A stretch of DNA of 50,027 bases from Hyphomicrobiaceae bacterium (GTDB taxonomy: Bacteria > Pseudomonadota > Alphaproteobacteria > Rhizobiales > Hyphomicrobiaceae). This document shows, piece after piece, positions 31,402-40,228 of the stretch; within the stretch, counting starts at the first letter, position 1; every line of letters begins with the position of its first letter. Location: assembly GCA_021775735.1 (NCBI GenBank), contig JAJFHG010000007.1:1-50027 (forward strand), given 5' to 3'. Below the pieces are notes generated by a model that did not search any database, was not told where the DNA came from, and worked only from the letters and a program-made list of their open reading frames with translations. Position numbers and translations under genes: made by a program.

Positions 31402-34161
31402 TTATGTTGCAGACTTAGCTTTTGTCGACTTCGCTTTTGTCTTTTTTGCAGCTGTCTTCTTAGCAGGGGATTTCTTTTTCGCCGCCGGTTTTGCTTTTGT
31501 TTTCTTAGCGGCTGCTTTCTTCTTTGCTGGCGTTTTTTTCTTGGCTGCTGCTTTTTTCTTCGCGGGCTTTTTAGATTTCACTTTCGAAGCGCGCTCTGCC
31601 AGAAGAATAACAGCTTCATCAACTGTGATTTTAGCAGGATCAGAACTTTTCGGTACTGTCGCATTGACCTTGTTATGCGAAACGTATGGCCCATAGCGGC
31701 CATCAAGAACTTCGATTTTGCCGCCTTCGGTTGGGTGTTCGCCAAGGTCCTGGATAATTTTCTTGGCGGCTGCACCACGACCAAAGCGTTTGCCTTTGCC
31801 CGCGCGCTTTTCGGCCAGCAATGTTACGGCGCGATTGATGCCAACAGAAAAAATCTCATCGACAGTTTCAACATTTGCATAGGTCTTCACGCCTTCTGCA
31901 TTTTCATGCAGCACAAACGGGCCATAGCGGCCAAGGCCTGCCGTAATCATATTACCATCTTCGGGATGCGCACCGACTTCGCGGGGCAACGAGATGAGTT
32001 TCAGGGCATAGTCTAAGTCAACGCTACCGGCATCAATGCCCTTGGGTATGGAAGCGTTCTTTGGTTTTTCGCCCTCGCCAGCCGCAGCTTGTTGGATATA
32101 AGGGCCGAACCGTCCTGTGCGGATTGTAATTGTCAGGCCGGTGTCAGGGTGGACCCCTAACTCTGTGCCATCGATCATGCTGGCGTTGTCATCGCCGCTG
32201 GTTGCCAGTTGGCGGGTGAAGTTACAGTCCGGATAGTTCTCGCAGCCGATGAACGCGCCAAATTTGCCGGAAATCTTGAGGCTTAAGCGTCCTGTGTCAC
32301 ATTTCGGGCATTTGCGCGGGTCTGAAACCCCTTCCTTTGGAGGGAAGATGTGAGGTCCGAGCATGTCGTTTAGAGCATCAAGAACTTCGCTGACGCGTAA
32401 GTCTTTGATCTCGCCAATGGCGGCCGTGAAGTCACGCCAGAAATCTTTGAGAACGTCTTTCCATTCCAACGAACCATCGGAAATGAGGTCGAGCTGTTGT
32501 TCAAGATTGGCCGTAAAATCAAATTCGACGTACCGCTGGAAGAAGCTTTCCAAAAAGGCAATGACGAGGCGGCCTTTGTCTTCCGGCACCAGACGTTTGC
32601 GGTCTGAGCGGACATAGTCACGGTCCTGAAGCACAGCAAGTGTCGAGGCATACGTGGAGGGTCGGCCAATGCCGAGTTCTTCCATGCGCTTTACGAGCGT
32701 TGCTTCGGTGAAACGCGGTGGCGGCTGGGTAAAATGCTGGTTGGCGTCAATGCCTGTGTCGGACAGCTTTTCGCCTTCCTTTAAGGCTGGGAGGCGACGG
32801 TCGCCATCATCTTTTTCAGCGGGGTCATCGGTGCCTTTGCTTGCTTTTTGACGCTCGTCACGACCTTCGTCGTAAGCCTTTAAGAAGCCGTCAAACACAA
32901 CGACCGATCCGGTGGCGCGGACGGTGTAATCTTTTCCATCTTTGCCCTTAACAGAGATATCTGCGCGGGTCTGAGCAATTTCAGCAGACGCCATCTGGCT
33001 GGCGATGGAGCGTTTCCAGATCAAATCATAGAGTTTTGCCTGGTCACTATCGAGCCGCTTGGCAAGGTCTGCCGGTTTGCGCGCGATATCTGTTGGTCGG
33101 ATGGCTTCGTGTGCTTCCTGTGCATTTTTTGCCTTTGACTTATAAACGCGCGGTGATTGTGGAATGTAGCGTGCGCCGTAATCAGCCGAAACTTGATCGC
33201 GAATGGTCGCAACCGCTTCAGGCACAATCTGCACGCCGTCGGTACGCATGTAGGTGATGAGACCCACTGTTTCACCGCCAATATCAACACCTTCATAGAG
33301 GCGCTGTGCGACCTGCATCGTTTGCTTGGCAGAAAATCCTAGCTTGCGTGATGCGTCTTGTTGCAGAGTTGATGTCGTGAACGGGGCATAAGGGTTACGC
33401 CTGGTCGCCTTTTCTTCGATGGAATGAATGGCAAATGTGCCGCCTTCAATCGCGTTCTTAATCGCTGTAGCCGCAGCCTCTGACTTGATGTCAAGTTTTT
33501 TGAGCGTCGTCTTGTCAATCTCGGTCAGGCGGGCTTCTACATTTTCGCCTTTGGCCGTTTCGAGATTGGCGATGATGCTCCAGTACTCTTCTGATTTGAA
33601 GGCTTCGATTTCTGCTTCACGATCACAGATCAGACGCAACGCAACCGATTGCACGCGTCCGGCAGAACGCGCGCCTGGAAGTTTGCGCCACAACACCGGC
33701 GACAAAGTAAAGCCAACGAGATAATCAAGTGCGCGGCGGGCGAGGTAGGCCTCGACCAAGGGCTGGTCAATTTCGCGTGGGCTTGCCAACGCCGCCAGGA
33801 TGGCTTGTTTGGTGACGGCGTTAAATGCAACCCGTTCAATTTCCAGCGTCTTCTTAAGAGCTTTGCGTTTTGCGAGAATGTCGAGGATGTGCCACGAAAT
33901 GGCTTCGCCTTCGCGATCAGGGTCAGTTGCTAAAATTAGTTTGTCGGCAGATTTTACAGCGTCTGCGATCTCTTTGACGATCTTCTTTGATCTTGTGTCG
34001 ACGTCCCAGTGCATCGTGAAGTCATTGTCAGGTTCAACCGAACCATCCTTCGATGGCAGATCGCGGACATGACCGTAGGACGCGATGACTTTATAGTCAG
34101 CGCCCAGGTATTTATTGATGGTTTTGGCTTTGGCAGCCGATTCAACAATGACGACGTTCAT
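31402..34161 (-). CDS. topA: DNA topoisomerase I
   Basis: TopA relaxes negative supercoils by a transient single-strand cut. The 919-residue protein begins with the Toprim domain (MNVVIVESAAKAKTINKYLG with Glu7, and DPDREGEA near residues 78-85). The catalytic Tyr is in LITYMRTDG near 300-308. A four-cysteine zinc ribbon (CPKC and CENYPDC) sits near 600-630. Three C-terminal repeats of the GRYGPYV type follow. The last 55 residues are almost only Lys, Ala, Pro and Thr, like histone H1 tails, and should bind DNA loosely. rnr follows after 11 bases. dprA, which often precedes topA in this group, is not there. Confidence 0.97.
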   Translation of the reverse strand: MNVVIVESAAKAKTINKYLGADYKVIASYGHVRDLPSKDGSVEPDNDFTMHWDVDTRSKKIVKEIADAVKSADKLILATDPDREGEAISWHILDILAKRKALKKTLEIERVAFNAVTKQAILAALASPREIDQPLVEAYLARRALDYLVGFTLSPVLWRKLPGARSAGRVQSVALRLICDREAEIEAFKSEEYWSIIANLETAKGENVEARLTEIDKTTLKKLDIKSEAAATAIKNAIEGGTFAIHSIEEKATRRNPYAPFTTSTLQQDASRKLGFSAKQTMQVAQRLYEGVDIGGETVGLITYMRTDGVQIVPEAVATIRDQVSADYGARYIPQSPRVYKSKAKNAQEAHEAIRPTDIARKPADLAKRLDSDQAKLYDLIWKRSIASQMASAEIAQTRADISVKGKDGKDYTVRATGSVVVFDGFLKAYDEGRDERQKASKGTDDPAEKDDGDRRLPALKEGEKLSDTGIDANQHFTQPPPRFTEATLVKRMEELGIGRPSTYASTLAVLQDRDYVRSDRKRLVPEDKGRLVIAFLESFFQRYVEFDFTANLEQQLDLISDGSLEWKDVLKDFWRDFTAAIGEIKDLRVSEVLDALNDMLGPHIFPPKEGVSDPRKCPKCDTGRLSLKISGKFGAFIGCENYPDCNFTRQLATSGDDNASMIDGTELGVHPDTGLTITIRTGRFGPYIQQAAAGEGEKPKNASIPKGIDAGSVDLDYALKLISLPREVGAHPEDGNMITAGLGRYGPFVLHENAEGVKTYANVETVDEIFSVGINRAVTLLAEKRAGKGKRFGRGAAAKKIIQDLGEHPTEGGKIEVLDGRYGPYVSHNKVNATVPKSSDPAKITVDEAVILLAERASKVKSKKPAKKKAAAKKKTPAKKKAAAKKTKAKPAAKKKSPAKKTAAKKTKAKSTKAKSAT

Positions 34162-34373
34162 ATTTTCCGATCCGAACCGGGCACGCTTACCGGCCCTTGA
34201 GGGGAATGGGATATAGGGACTTCAGGCATCGGGATCAGCCCGGCACCAATGGCGCGCGAAAATGGTTGAGAAGGGCCCCGCTGTCAAACGGTCCTGTTAA
34301 AATGGGTGAGGTGGCCGAGTGTTTTGGCGGTTTTCAGCCTGTGGAGATCGGTCTTGAGATAAAGTCTCATGAC
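34162..34373. other. Gap upstream of topA with tRNA-Ser-like fragment
   Basis: No gene was recognised. Bases 34305-34321 (GGTGAGGTGGCCGAGTG) look like the acceptor and D-arm start of a bacterial tRNA-Ser, but the anticodon and T-arm do not follow. ATGGGT at 34302-34307 can pair with ACCCAT at 34372-34377, 76 bases across, close to a tRNA's size. The promoter of topA is expected in 34162-34300. Confidence 0.3.
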
Positions 34374-34431
34374 CCATAAAAACAAATCACCTGGCTGATC
34401 GGGGCGGTTTGGCCAAGATCAACCAGGTGAT
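34374..34431 (-). terminator. Intrinsic terminator after the small secreted protein gene
   Basis: On the minus strand, a nine-base stem (34423-34431 with 34386-34394) extends inward through a GATC/GATC pair. It is followed by a T-rich tail with TTGTTTTTATG. It lies 33 bases after the stop at 34464. Confidence 0.8.
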
Positions 34432-34463
34432 CGAAACTTATAGTCAATAGTGACTGTGATCAG

Positions 34464-34721
34464 CTATTTGCCAACCAAGCCCGCGACTTCATCGGCAACA
34501 GATTGCGCCTCAGCAAACTGTTTGGCATCGCAATGACCTTCCAATTTGCCAAGCAATTGTTCCACTTTTGCTTTTTTATCGTCGCTCAAGCTTTCTGCTG
34601 ATTTGAACAACTCAAGAGAGGTGTCCAGGCAACCGTTGACGTCTTTAGGTACGCTGACTGCGAAAGCACTGGTTGCGAGCACCGCAACAAATGCACCTGC
34701 AAGTGCGAAACGTTTAAGCAT
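34464..34721 (-). CDS. Small secreted protein, unknown function
   Basis: The 85-residue product starts at ATG 34721, which has GAGGTGG six bases upstream; the longer frame to 34862 has no such site. A signal peptide (MLKRFALAGAFVAVLATSAFA) is followed by about 64 residues that are helical and charged, with two cysteines (NGCLD and GHCDA) that may pair. The helix DDKKAKVEQLLGKLEGHC is amphipathic. It is a single-gene unit with its own terminator, so it could be abundant. I do not recognise a named family; it is not PepSY-like. Confidence 0.72.
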   Translation of the reverse strand: MLKRFALAGAFVAVLATSAFAVSVPKDVNGCLDTSLELFKSAESLSDDKKAKVEQLLGKLEGHCDAKQFAEAQSVADEVAGLVGK

Positions 34722-34862
34722 TGAATTCCACCTCATTAGGTTTCTTGGAGTTTGGCGTGATCCGTATAAGTCATGTTGAAAAACGCCGACATTGTGTCCA
34801 GCGAGGCATGACGTGGCGATCCGCCCGATAGTATTACACCAGAATGTGACAACAAGAGACAT

Positions 34863-35567
34863 CTAAAGAATAGCTGTGATGCCCTGGATCGCGCAATCGA
34901 GATCGTCAAAATGGCTAATAACAGCATCAGCGCCCAGTTCTTCGATCGGCTGGTCCGTATAACCGTGTGTGACGCCAATAACCGGAATACCCGCTGCTTT
35001 GGCCGTTTTGATGTCGGTGATGCTATCGCCAATCATAAAAGCGCGGGCGGGGTTGCCACCGGCCATTTCCAGGGTGCCTGTCAGATGGCCAGGGTCGGGT
35101 TTGTTGACCAAGAACGTATCGCGTCCGGTGATCGCGGCAAAGCGATCCGCCAGCTTCAGTTCACGCATCAGTTTTTTGGCAAGTGCTTCGCTCTTATTGG
35201 TGCAGATCGCAAACCTATGGCCTGCTGAATGCAGTCGATCCAGAGCAGCGATAGCGCCTGGGAAGGGCACGCTTTCAAGTGCGATATGAGCGGCGTAGTA
35301 GTCCAGAAAATCAGTCAGCAGTTGATCAGTTTTCTGCTCCGATAGTTCAACACCGCCATCAACAAGTCCCTCAACAATCATGCGCCGTGCACCAAAGCCG
35401 ACCCAATTTCTAAGCTTGTTCATCGTGACGGGCGCTAAATCAACGCTGGCCAAGACATGGTTTGTGGCGCGCACGAGATCTGGTGCGGTGTCAATCAACG
35501 TGCCATCGAGATCAAATATGATTGTGAGCGTTTCGTTATTGTCGGTTGGGAGTTCTTCAGATGTCAT
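34863..35567 (-). CDS. gph: Phosphoglycolate phosphatase-like HAD hydrolase
   Basis: The 234-residue protein belongs to HAD subfamily IA. Motif I is IIFDLDGTLIDTAP (nucleophile Asp and the second Asp, near residues 16-29), motif II is AICTNKSEA near 118-126, the Lys is in NKPDPGHL near 153-160 and motif IV is MIGDSITDIKTAK near 176-188. The closest known role is dephosphorylation of 2-phosphoglycolate, from DNA repair or RuBisCO oxygenation, to glycolate. In the alphaproteobacteria that gene is often called gph; other small phosphate esters are possible. It is divergent from the dehydrogenase gene at 35730. Confidence 0.88.
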   Translation of the reverse strand: MTSEELPTDNNETLTIIFDLDGTLIDTAPDLVRATNHVLASVDLAPVTMNKLRNWVGFGARRMIVEGLVDGGVELSEQKTDQLLTDFLDYYAAHIALESVPFPGAIAALDRLHSAGHRFAICTNKSEALAKKLMRELKLADRFAAITGRDTFLVNKPDPGHLTGTLEMAGGNPARAFMIGDSITDIKTAKAAGIPVIGVTHGYTDQPIEELGADAVISHFDDLDCAIQGITAIL

Positions 35568-35612
35568 AACAACCTATGTGAGATCAGGGCCCATCTATCG
35601 CCTTTAACACAC

Positions 35613-35653
35613 CGTGCTGTGAAGCACGCGACTAATAATCCAAGTTTTGGATT
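35613..35653. other. Two small hairpins in a divergent promoter region
   Basis: CGTGCT (35613-35618) and AGCACG (35623-35628) form a six-base stem with a GTGA tetraloop. AATCCAA (35637-35643) and TTGGATT (35647-35653) form a seven-base stem. Both lie between gph and the aldehyde dehydrogenase gene; their role is unknown. Confidence 0.35.
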
Positions 35654-35729
35654 TGCTCAGTGCTTGAACCTATCATGGCCCAGCCCTAAACAAGGGATAT
35701 GGCGTGTCTAAACACCTCTTGGAGTCTCA

Positions 35730-37175
35730 ATGGATAACCGGTCCGATAGTCTTGTTCGTAGCCAATCTTATATCAATGGGGAATGGGTCGGAGAGCCGAC
35801 CAGCCCGGTGTACGATAAGGCAACGGGTGAGGTCATTACAAAAGTTGCGGATCTTGGCAGAGATGAGACACGCCAGGCCATTTCAGCAGCGCATGCTGCT
35901 CAACCGCATTGGGCGGCAAAAACCGCTAAAGAACGATCTGTCATTTTACGGGCTTGGTATGATCTGATCCTCGCCCATAGTGATGAACTGGCACACATTC
36001 TCACCCGCGAACAAGGCAAGCCATTGGCGGAAGCGCGCGGTGAAATTGTTTATGGTTCAGGTTTTGTGGAGTTTTTTGCCGAACAAGCCAAACGCATCTA
36101 CGGTGAGACCATACCTTCGCCGAAACCTGAAAATCGCATCATTGTCATCAAGCAACCGATTGGTGTGGTTGGTGCGATTACGCCGTGGAATTTTCCAAAT
36201 GCGATGATCACGCGCAAGGTGACACCTGCGATCGCCGCGGGTTGTAGCGTGGTCGTAAAACCTGCCGAAGATACACCGCTATCAGCGCTGGCCCTTGCTG
36301 TGTTGGCCGAGCGTGCTGGTATTCCTGCAGGCGTTTTAAATATTGTAACGGCACAAGACCCGGCGCCTGTGGGTGCGGAGTTGTGTGCCAATCCAGATGT
36401 GGCGATGATCACATTCACAGGATCAACGGAGGTTGGAAAAATTCTCCTAAGGCAAGCCGCCAGTACCGTCAAGAAAACCACTATGGAGCTTGGCGGCAAT
36501 GCACCGATGATCATTTTTGACGATGCTGATTTGGACTGCGCGGTCGCGGGTACAATGGCGAGTAAGTTTCGCAATGCTGGCCAGACGTGTGTCAGCGCCA
36601 ATCGTATTTTTGTACAAGCGGGAATTTATGAGTCCTTTGCAGACCGCCTTCACAGAGAGGTCGCCAAGTTTCAACTGGGTGGCGGATTAGAGGATGGTGT
36701 CACGATGGGCCCGCTGATCAGCGAAGCTGGGATTGAAAAGGTTGAGGCCCACGTGGCTGATGCGCGATCAAAGGGCGCTGAGGTCATGTGCGGTGGTGCA
36801 CGCCACACCCTCGGCGGCACATTTTATCAGCCAACCATTCTGAAATCTGTCACGCGAGATATGCTAGTTGTGAGTGAAGAAACATTTGGTCCCGTTGCAC
36901 CGCTCATTCGTTTTGAAGATGAAGCCGACGTTATCCAGATGGCCAATGATACGCCGTTTGGTCTTGCCGCTTATTTCTATGCAAATAACCTTGGCCGTGT
37001 GTGGCGCGTTGCCGAGGCGCTGCAATTTGGTATTGTAGGTGTTAATGAAGGTATTGTCTCAAGTGAGATGGCACCTTTTGGTGGTGTCAAGGAAAGTGGT
37101 TTGGGCCGGGAAGGTTCTCATCATGGCATCGAAGAATTCCTCGAAATGAAGTATATCAACATCGGCGGACTTTAG
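35730..37175 (+). CDS. gabD: NAD(P)-dependent aldehyde dehydrogenase, succinate-semialdehyde type
   Basis: The 481-residue enzyme is a full-length ALDH-superfamily member. PWNFPNAMITRKVTPAIAAG near residues 151-170 lines the coenzyme site, the catalytic Glu is in ELGGNAP near 252-258 and the catalytic Cys is in GQTCVSANR near 284-292. EETFGPVAPLIRFEDE near 380-395 is also family-typical. The length and the NAGQTCV type match succinate-semialdehyde dehydrogenase GabD, which completes GABA breakdown. Related glutarate-semialdehyde enzymes cannot be separated by eye. No gabT lies nearby. It stands before rpiA with 63 bases between. Confidence 0.88.
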   Translation: MDNRSDSLVRSQSYINGEWVGEPTSPVYDKATGEVITKVADLGRDETRQAISAAHAAQPHWAAKTAKERSVILRAWYDLILAHSDELAHILTREQGKPLAEARGEIVYGSGFVEFFAEQAKRIYGETIPSPKPENRIIVIKQPIGVVGAITPWNFPNAMITRKVTPAIAAGCSVVVKPAEDTPLSALALAVLAERAGIPAGVLNIVTAQDPAPVGAELCANPDVAMITFTGSTEVGKILLRQAASTVKKTTMELGGNAPMIIFDDADLDCAVAGTMASKFRNAGQTCVSANRIFVQAGIYESFADRLHREVAKFQLGGGLEDGVTMGPLISEAGIEKVEAHVADARSKGAEVMCGGARHTLGGTFYQPTILKSVTRDMLVVSEETFGPVAPLIRFEDEADVIQMANDTPFGLAAYFYANNLGRVWRVAEALQFGIVGVNEGIVSSEMAPFGGVKESGLGREGSHHGIEEFLEMKYINIGGL

Positions 37176-37238
37176 ACGATACACCGTTGAAACCATGCCA
37201 TTGGTATGACAAGCCATCAGTTCTGGGAGATCAAAGAT

Positions 37239-37967
37239 ATGAGTGCAGACGCCTGGAAGCGCGCTGCGGCTGAAAAAGCCATCGAGTATATCACACCGGG
37301 CATGAAGCTTGGGCTGGGCACGGGCTCAACAGCGGCGCACTTTGTCGATCTGCTTGGGCAAAAAGTGGCAGATGGCATGACGGTTGTTGGCGTGCCAACA
37401 TCCGAAGCCACCAAGAACCAAGCTGAAGCGCTGAGCATTCCGTTAGCAACACTGGATGACATTCCGTTTCTTGACCTCACCGTTGACGGTGCAGACGAAC
37501 TGGATGATCGCTTGCGGCTTATCAAAGGCGGTGGCGGCGCCCTGTTGCGCGAAAAGATTGTTGCAACATCATCGGATCGCATGTTGGTGATTTCAGATTT
37601 TTCTAAGCGTGTTGAAACCTTGGGTTCGTTCCCACTTCCTGTCGAGGTTATACAGTTTGGGTTGCGGGCAACCTTACAGCTTATTGAGGTGTTGAGTTCA
37701 GATGCAGGTTGTGAGGGTGACATTGCCGTGCGCAAGTCACGAGAAGGCAAACCGTTTATTACGGACAACGGCAACATGATTCTCGATTGCAGTTTCGGGC
37801 GCATTGATGATCCAGAAGCATTGGATGAGGCGCTGAAGTATGTGCCGGGCGTTGTCGAGCATGGTCTATTCCTGGGCATTGCGGATCATGCGATCATTTC
37901 AGGCCCTGATGGCGTTGTGGTATTGGATGCTGAGCAGATTGAAATTGCAGCGGCCGAAGAACACTGA
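37239..37967 (+). CDS. rpiA: Ribose-5-phosphate isomerase A
   Basis: RpiA interconverts ribose-5-phosphate and ribulose-5-phosphate in the pentose-phosphate pathway. The start at 37239 is chosen because GGGAG (37225-37229) precedes it and the product then begins [18 protein letters not shown]. The 242-residue protein shows [11 protein letters not shown] (substrate phosphate loop near 27-37), the catalytic DGADELDD near 85-92 and [13 protein letters not shown] near 97-109. The length is typical. Confidence 0.95.
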   Translation: MSADAWKRAAAEKAIEYITPGMKLGLGTGSTAAHFVDLLGQKVADGMTVVGVPTSEATKNQAEALSIPLATLDDIPFLDLTVDGADELDDRLRLIKGGGGALLREKIVATSSDRMLVISDFSKRVETLGSFPLPVEVIQFGLRATLQLIEVLSSDAGCEGDIAVRKSREGKPFITDNGNMILDCSFGRIDDPEALDEALKYVPGVVEHGLFLGIADHAIISGPDGVVVLDAEQIEIAAAEEH

Positions 37968-38041
37968 GAAATAAACAACCTGAATTTAAAAGTTGGTCGA
38001 GGGGCACATGTGGATGCTTTAGATGACCACAAAGGATATCT

Positions 38042-39400
38042 ATGACGAACTACGATTTTGACTTCTTTGTCATTGGCGGCGGCTCAGGTGGCGTTAGGGC
38101 AGCGCGCATTGCTGCCACCCATGGAGCCCGTGTCGCCAATGCAGAAGAATATCGCTATGGCGGCACCTGCGTCATCCGTGGCTGCGTGCCCAAGAAGTTG
38201 CTGGTTTATGCAAGTCGCTTTGCTGATGATTTTGAAGACGCTAAAGGATTTGGTTGGCAGCTTCCTCGGGCAGAGTTTCATTGGTCCGATTTGATTGCGG
38301 CTAAGGACAAAGAGATCGCACGCCTTGAGGCCATTTATCAGCGCAATTTGGAAGGGGCCGGGGCAACGGTATTCGCCGAGCGCGCCGAACTTGTTGATGC
38401 ACACACCATTCGCCTGACGTCCTCTGGCCGCACCGTCACGGCGGATAAAATCCTTATTGCGACAGGAGGCACACCTACTGTGGCTGGTGATGCCGTTGGC
38501 CTGGAGCATGTCATTACGTCAAATGAAGCCTTTGATCTCAAAGACAAGCCTAAACAAATTGTCGTTTATGGCGGCGGCTATATTGCCGTGGAGTTTGCGG
38601 GCATCTTCCACGGGCTCGGGGCCCAAACGACTTTGATTTATCGCGGGCCCAAGGTGCTTAGAGGTTTTGATGAAGATTTGCGCGACGGTTTGATGGACGC
38701 CCTTGAGGCGCGTGGCCTGAATGTTGTGACCGAGCGTACCATTAAAGGCATCACGTGCTCAGGCGGTCGGCGCACGGTGGAGCTTGATGATGGGACAAAG
38801 ATTGAAGCTGATCAGGTCATGTATGCGACCGGGCGGCGTCCAAATACCAACGGCCTCGGGCTTGAGGCAGCGGGTGTTAAAACTGGCAAGTCAGGTGAAA
38901 TCATCGTCAATGACGATCAACAAACGTCCGTTGAAAATATCTACGCAGTGGGCGATGTGACAGACCGCGTAGCCCTGACGCCGGTTGCTATTCGAGAAGG
39001 CCATGCGGTTGCCGATACGTTGTTTGGCACGTCACCTTGGCGGGTCAATTATGATCAAATACCTACCGCTGTGTTTTCAACACCAGAACTGGCAACGGTT
39101 GGCCTTCCCGAGCATGAAGCTCGAAACCGCTACGACAGCATTGATATCTACAAGTCACAATTTAAACCGATGCGGGCAACGCTTGCAGGCAGCGACGATA
39201 AGATTCTGATCAAGTTGATTGTGGATGCAGCGACGGATCGTGTCGTCGGGTGCCACATGATGGGACCTGATGCTGCCGAAGTGATCCAAATGGCTGCAAT
39301 CGCGCTCAATATGGGCGCGACCAAAGCAGACTTCGATCGCACTATGGCGCTGCATCCCAGTGCTGCAGAAGAATTTGTCACCTTGCGCACCAAGCAATAG
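38042..39400 (+). CDS. gor: Glutathione-disulfide reductase
   Basis: Gor reduces glutathione disulfide with NADPH. The 452-residue flavoprotein begins with the FAD-binding fold FVIGGGSGGVRAARIA near residues 8-23. The redox-active disulfide is in GTCVIRGCVPKK near 40-51, the second Rossmann fold is VVYGGGYIAVEFAGIF near 175-190 and the dimer-interface active His with Glu is in HPSAAEEF near 438-445. The motif variant GTCVIRGCVPKK is the glutathione type; trypanothione and thioredoxin reductases differ. NADPH preference is expected from YRGPKVLRGFD near 206-216. The gene stands between rpiA and an SDR gene, 54 bases before the latter. Confidence 0.93.
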   Translation: MTNYDFDFFVIGGGSGGVRAARIAATHGARVANAEEYRYGGTCVIRGCVPKKLLVYASRFADDFEDAKGFGWQLPRAEFHWSDLIAAKDKEIARLEAIYQRNLEGAGATVFAERAELVDAHTIRLTSSGRTVTADKILIATGGTPTVAGDAVGLEHVITSNEAFDLKDKPKQIVVYGGGYIAVEFAGIFHGLGAQTTLIYRGPKVLRGFDEDLRDGLMDALEARGLNVVTERTIKGITCSGGRRTVELDDGTKIEADQVMYATGRRPNTNGLGLEAAGVKTGKSGEIIVNDDQQTSVENIYAVGDVTDRVALTPVAIREGHAVADTLFGTSPWRVNYDQIPTAVFSTPELATVGLPEHEARNRYDSIDIYKSQFKPMRATLAGSDDKILIKLIVDAATDRVVGCHMMGPDAAEVIQMAAIALNMGATKADFDRTMALHPSAAEEFVTLRTKQ

Positions 39401-39454
39401 CCCTGGCAAATGGCGCGCGAGCACCGCCAACAGCAATAAGAAGCTTGGACGCAC

Positions 39455-40210
39455 ATGAAACGACTTGATGGAAAAATTGCACTTGTGACCGGTGCAGGCG
39501 CCGGTATTGGGTTGGCAACGGCAAACCTGTTTGCTGAAGAAGGCGCATTTGTTTACGTCACCGACGTCAATGGTGAAACAGCTGACCAAGCTGTCGTCGC
39601 ACTTAATGCAAAAGGACTATCCGCCCGCTCAATGACGGTCGATGTCTCTCGCGGGCAGGATGTGACCCATTTCGTACGCACTGTCGAGGAAGACCAGGGT
39701 AAGCTTGATGTTGTGGTCAATAACGCGGGCGTAAACGTGCGCGAAGAATTCCGTCATATGTCCAACGCGGATTGGGAATCCTTGCGCGAGGTCAATCTGG
39801 ATGGCGTTGTGCGCATCGCACGCGATACATTTCCGCTGATGCAAGCTGCTAAATCAGCTTCCCTCATCAACATCGCCTCAATCCTCGGTCATCAGCCGAT
39901 GCGTCAGGTGGCAGCTTATGCCGCTTCAAAAGGTGCGGTTGCTTCACTGACGCGCGCGCTTGCTGTCGAATATGCCAGCTTTGGTATTCGTGTGAACACG
40001 GTCTCACCAGGTTTTATTGAAACGGAACTCACCAAACGCATGCGCCGTAATCCCCACGTCAACAAGGCGCTGATGGAGCGCACGCCGATGCGCCGTTTTG
40101 GAACACCTGAAGAAGTAGCCAAGGTGATTTTATTTCTAGCGTCTGATGATGCCACGTATGTGTCTGGCGCTGATCTCATTGTCGATGGTGGCACAACGGC
40201 TGGCGTATAG
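39455..40210 (+). CDS. Short-chain dehydrogenase/reductase (SDR)
   Basis: The 251-residue protein is a classical SDR. The coenzyme loop is TGAGAGIGLATANLF near residues 12-26, the NNAGV motif is near 88-92, and the catalytic Ser is in NIASILG with Tyr and Lys in YAASKGAVASLTRALA near 154-169. The acidic residue after strand 2 (VTDVNGET near 35-42) favours NAD over NADP. It closes with the usual GADLIVDGGTTAG. The substrate is not predictable. It follows gor on the same strand and is convergent with the carboxylate-amine ligase gene after 18 bases. Confidence 0.92.
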   Translation: MKRLDGKIALVTGAGAGIGLATANLFAEEGAFVYVTDVNGETADQAVVALNAKGLSARSMTVDVSRGQDVTHFVRTVEEDQGKLDVVVNNAGVNVREEFRHMSNADWESLREVNLDGVVRIARDTFPLMQAAKSASLINIASILGHQPMRQVAAYAASKGAVASLTRALAVEYASFGIRVNTVSPGFIETELTKRMRRNPHVNKALMERTPMRRFGTPEEVAKVILFLASDDATYVSGADLIVDGGTTAGV

Positions 40211-40228
40211 TCGCGACATCAACGGGTT

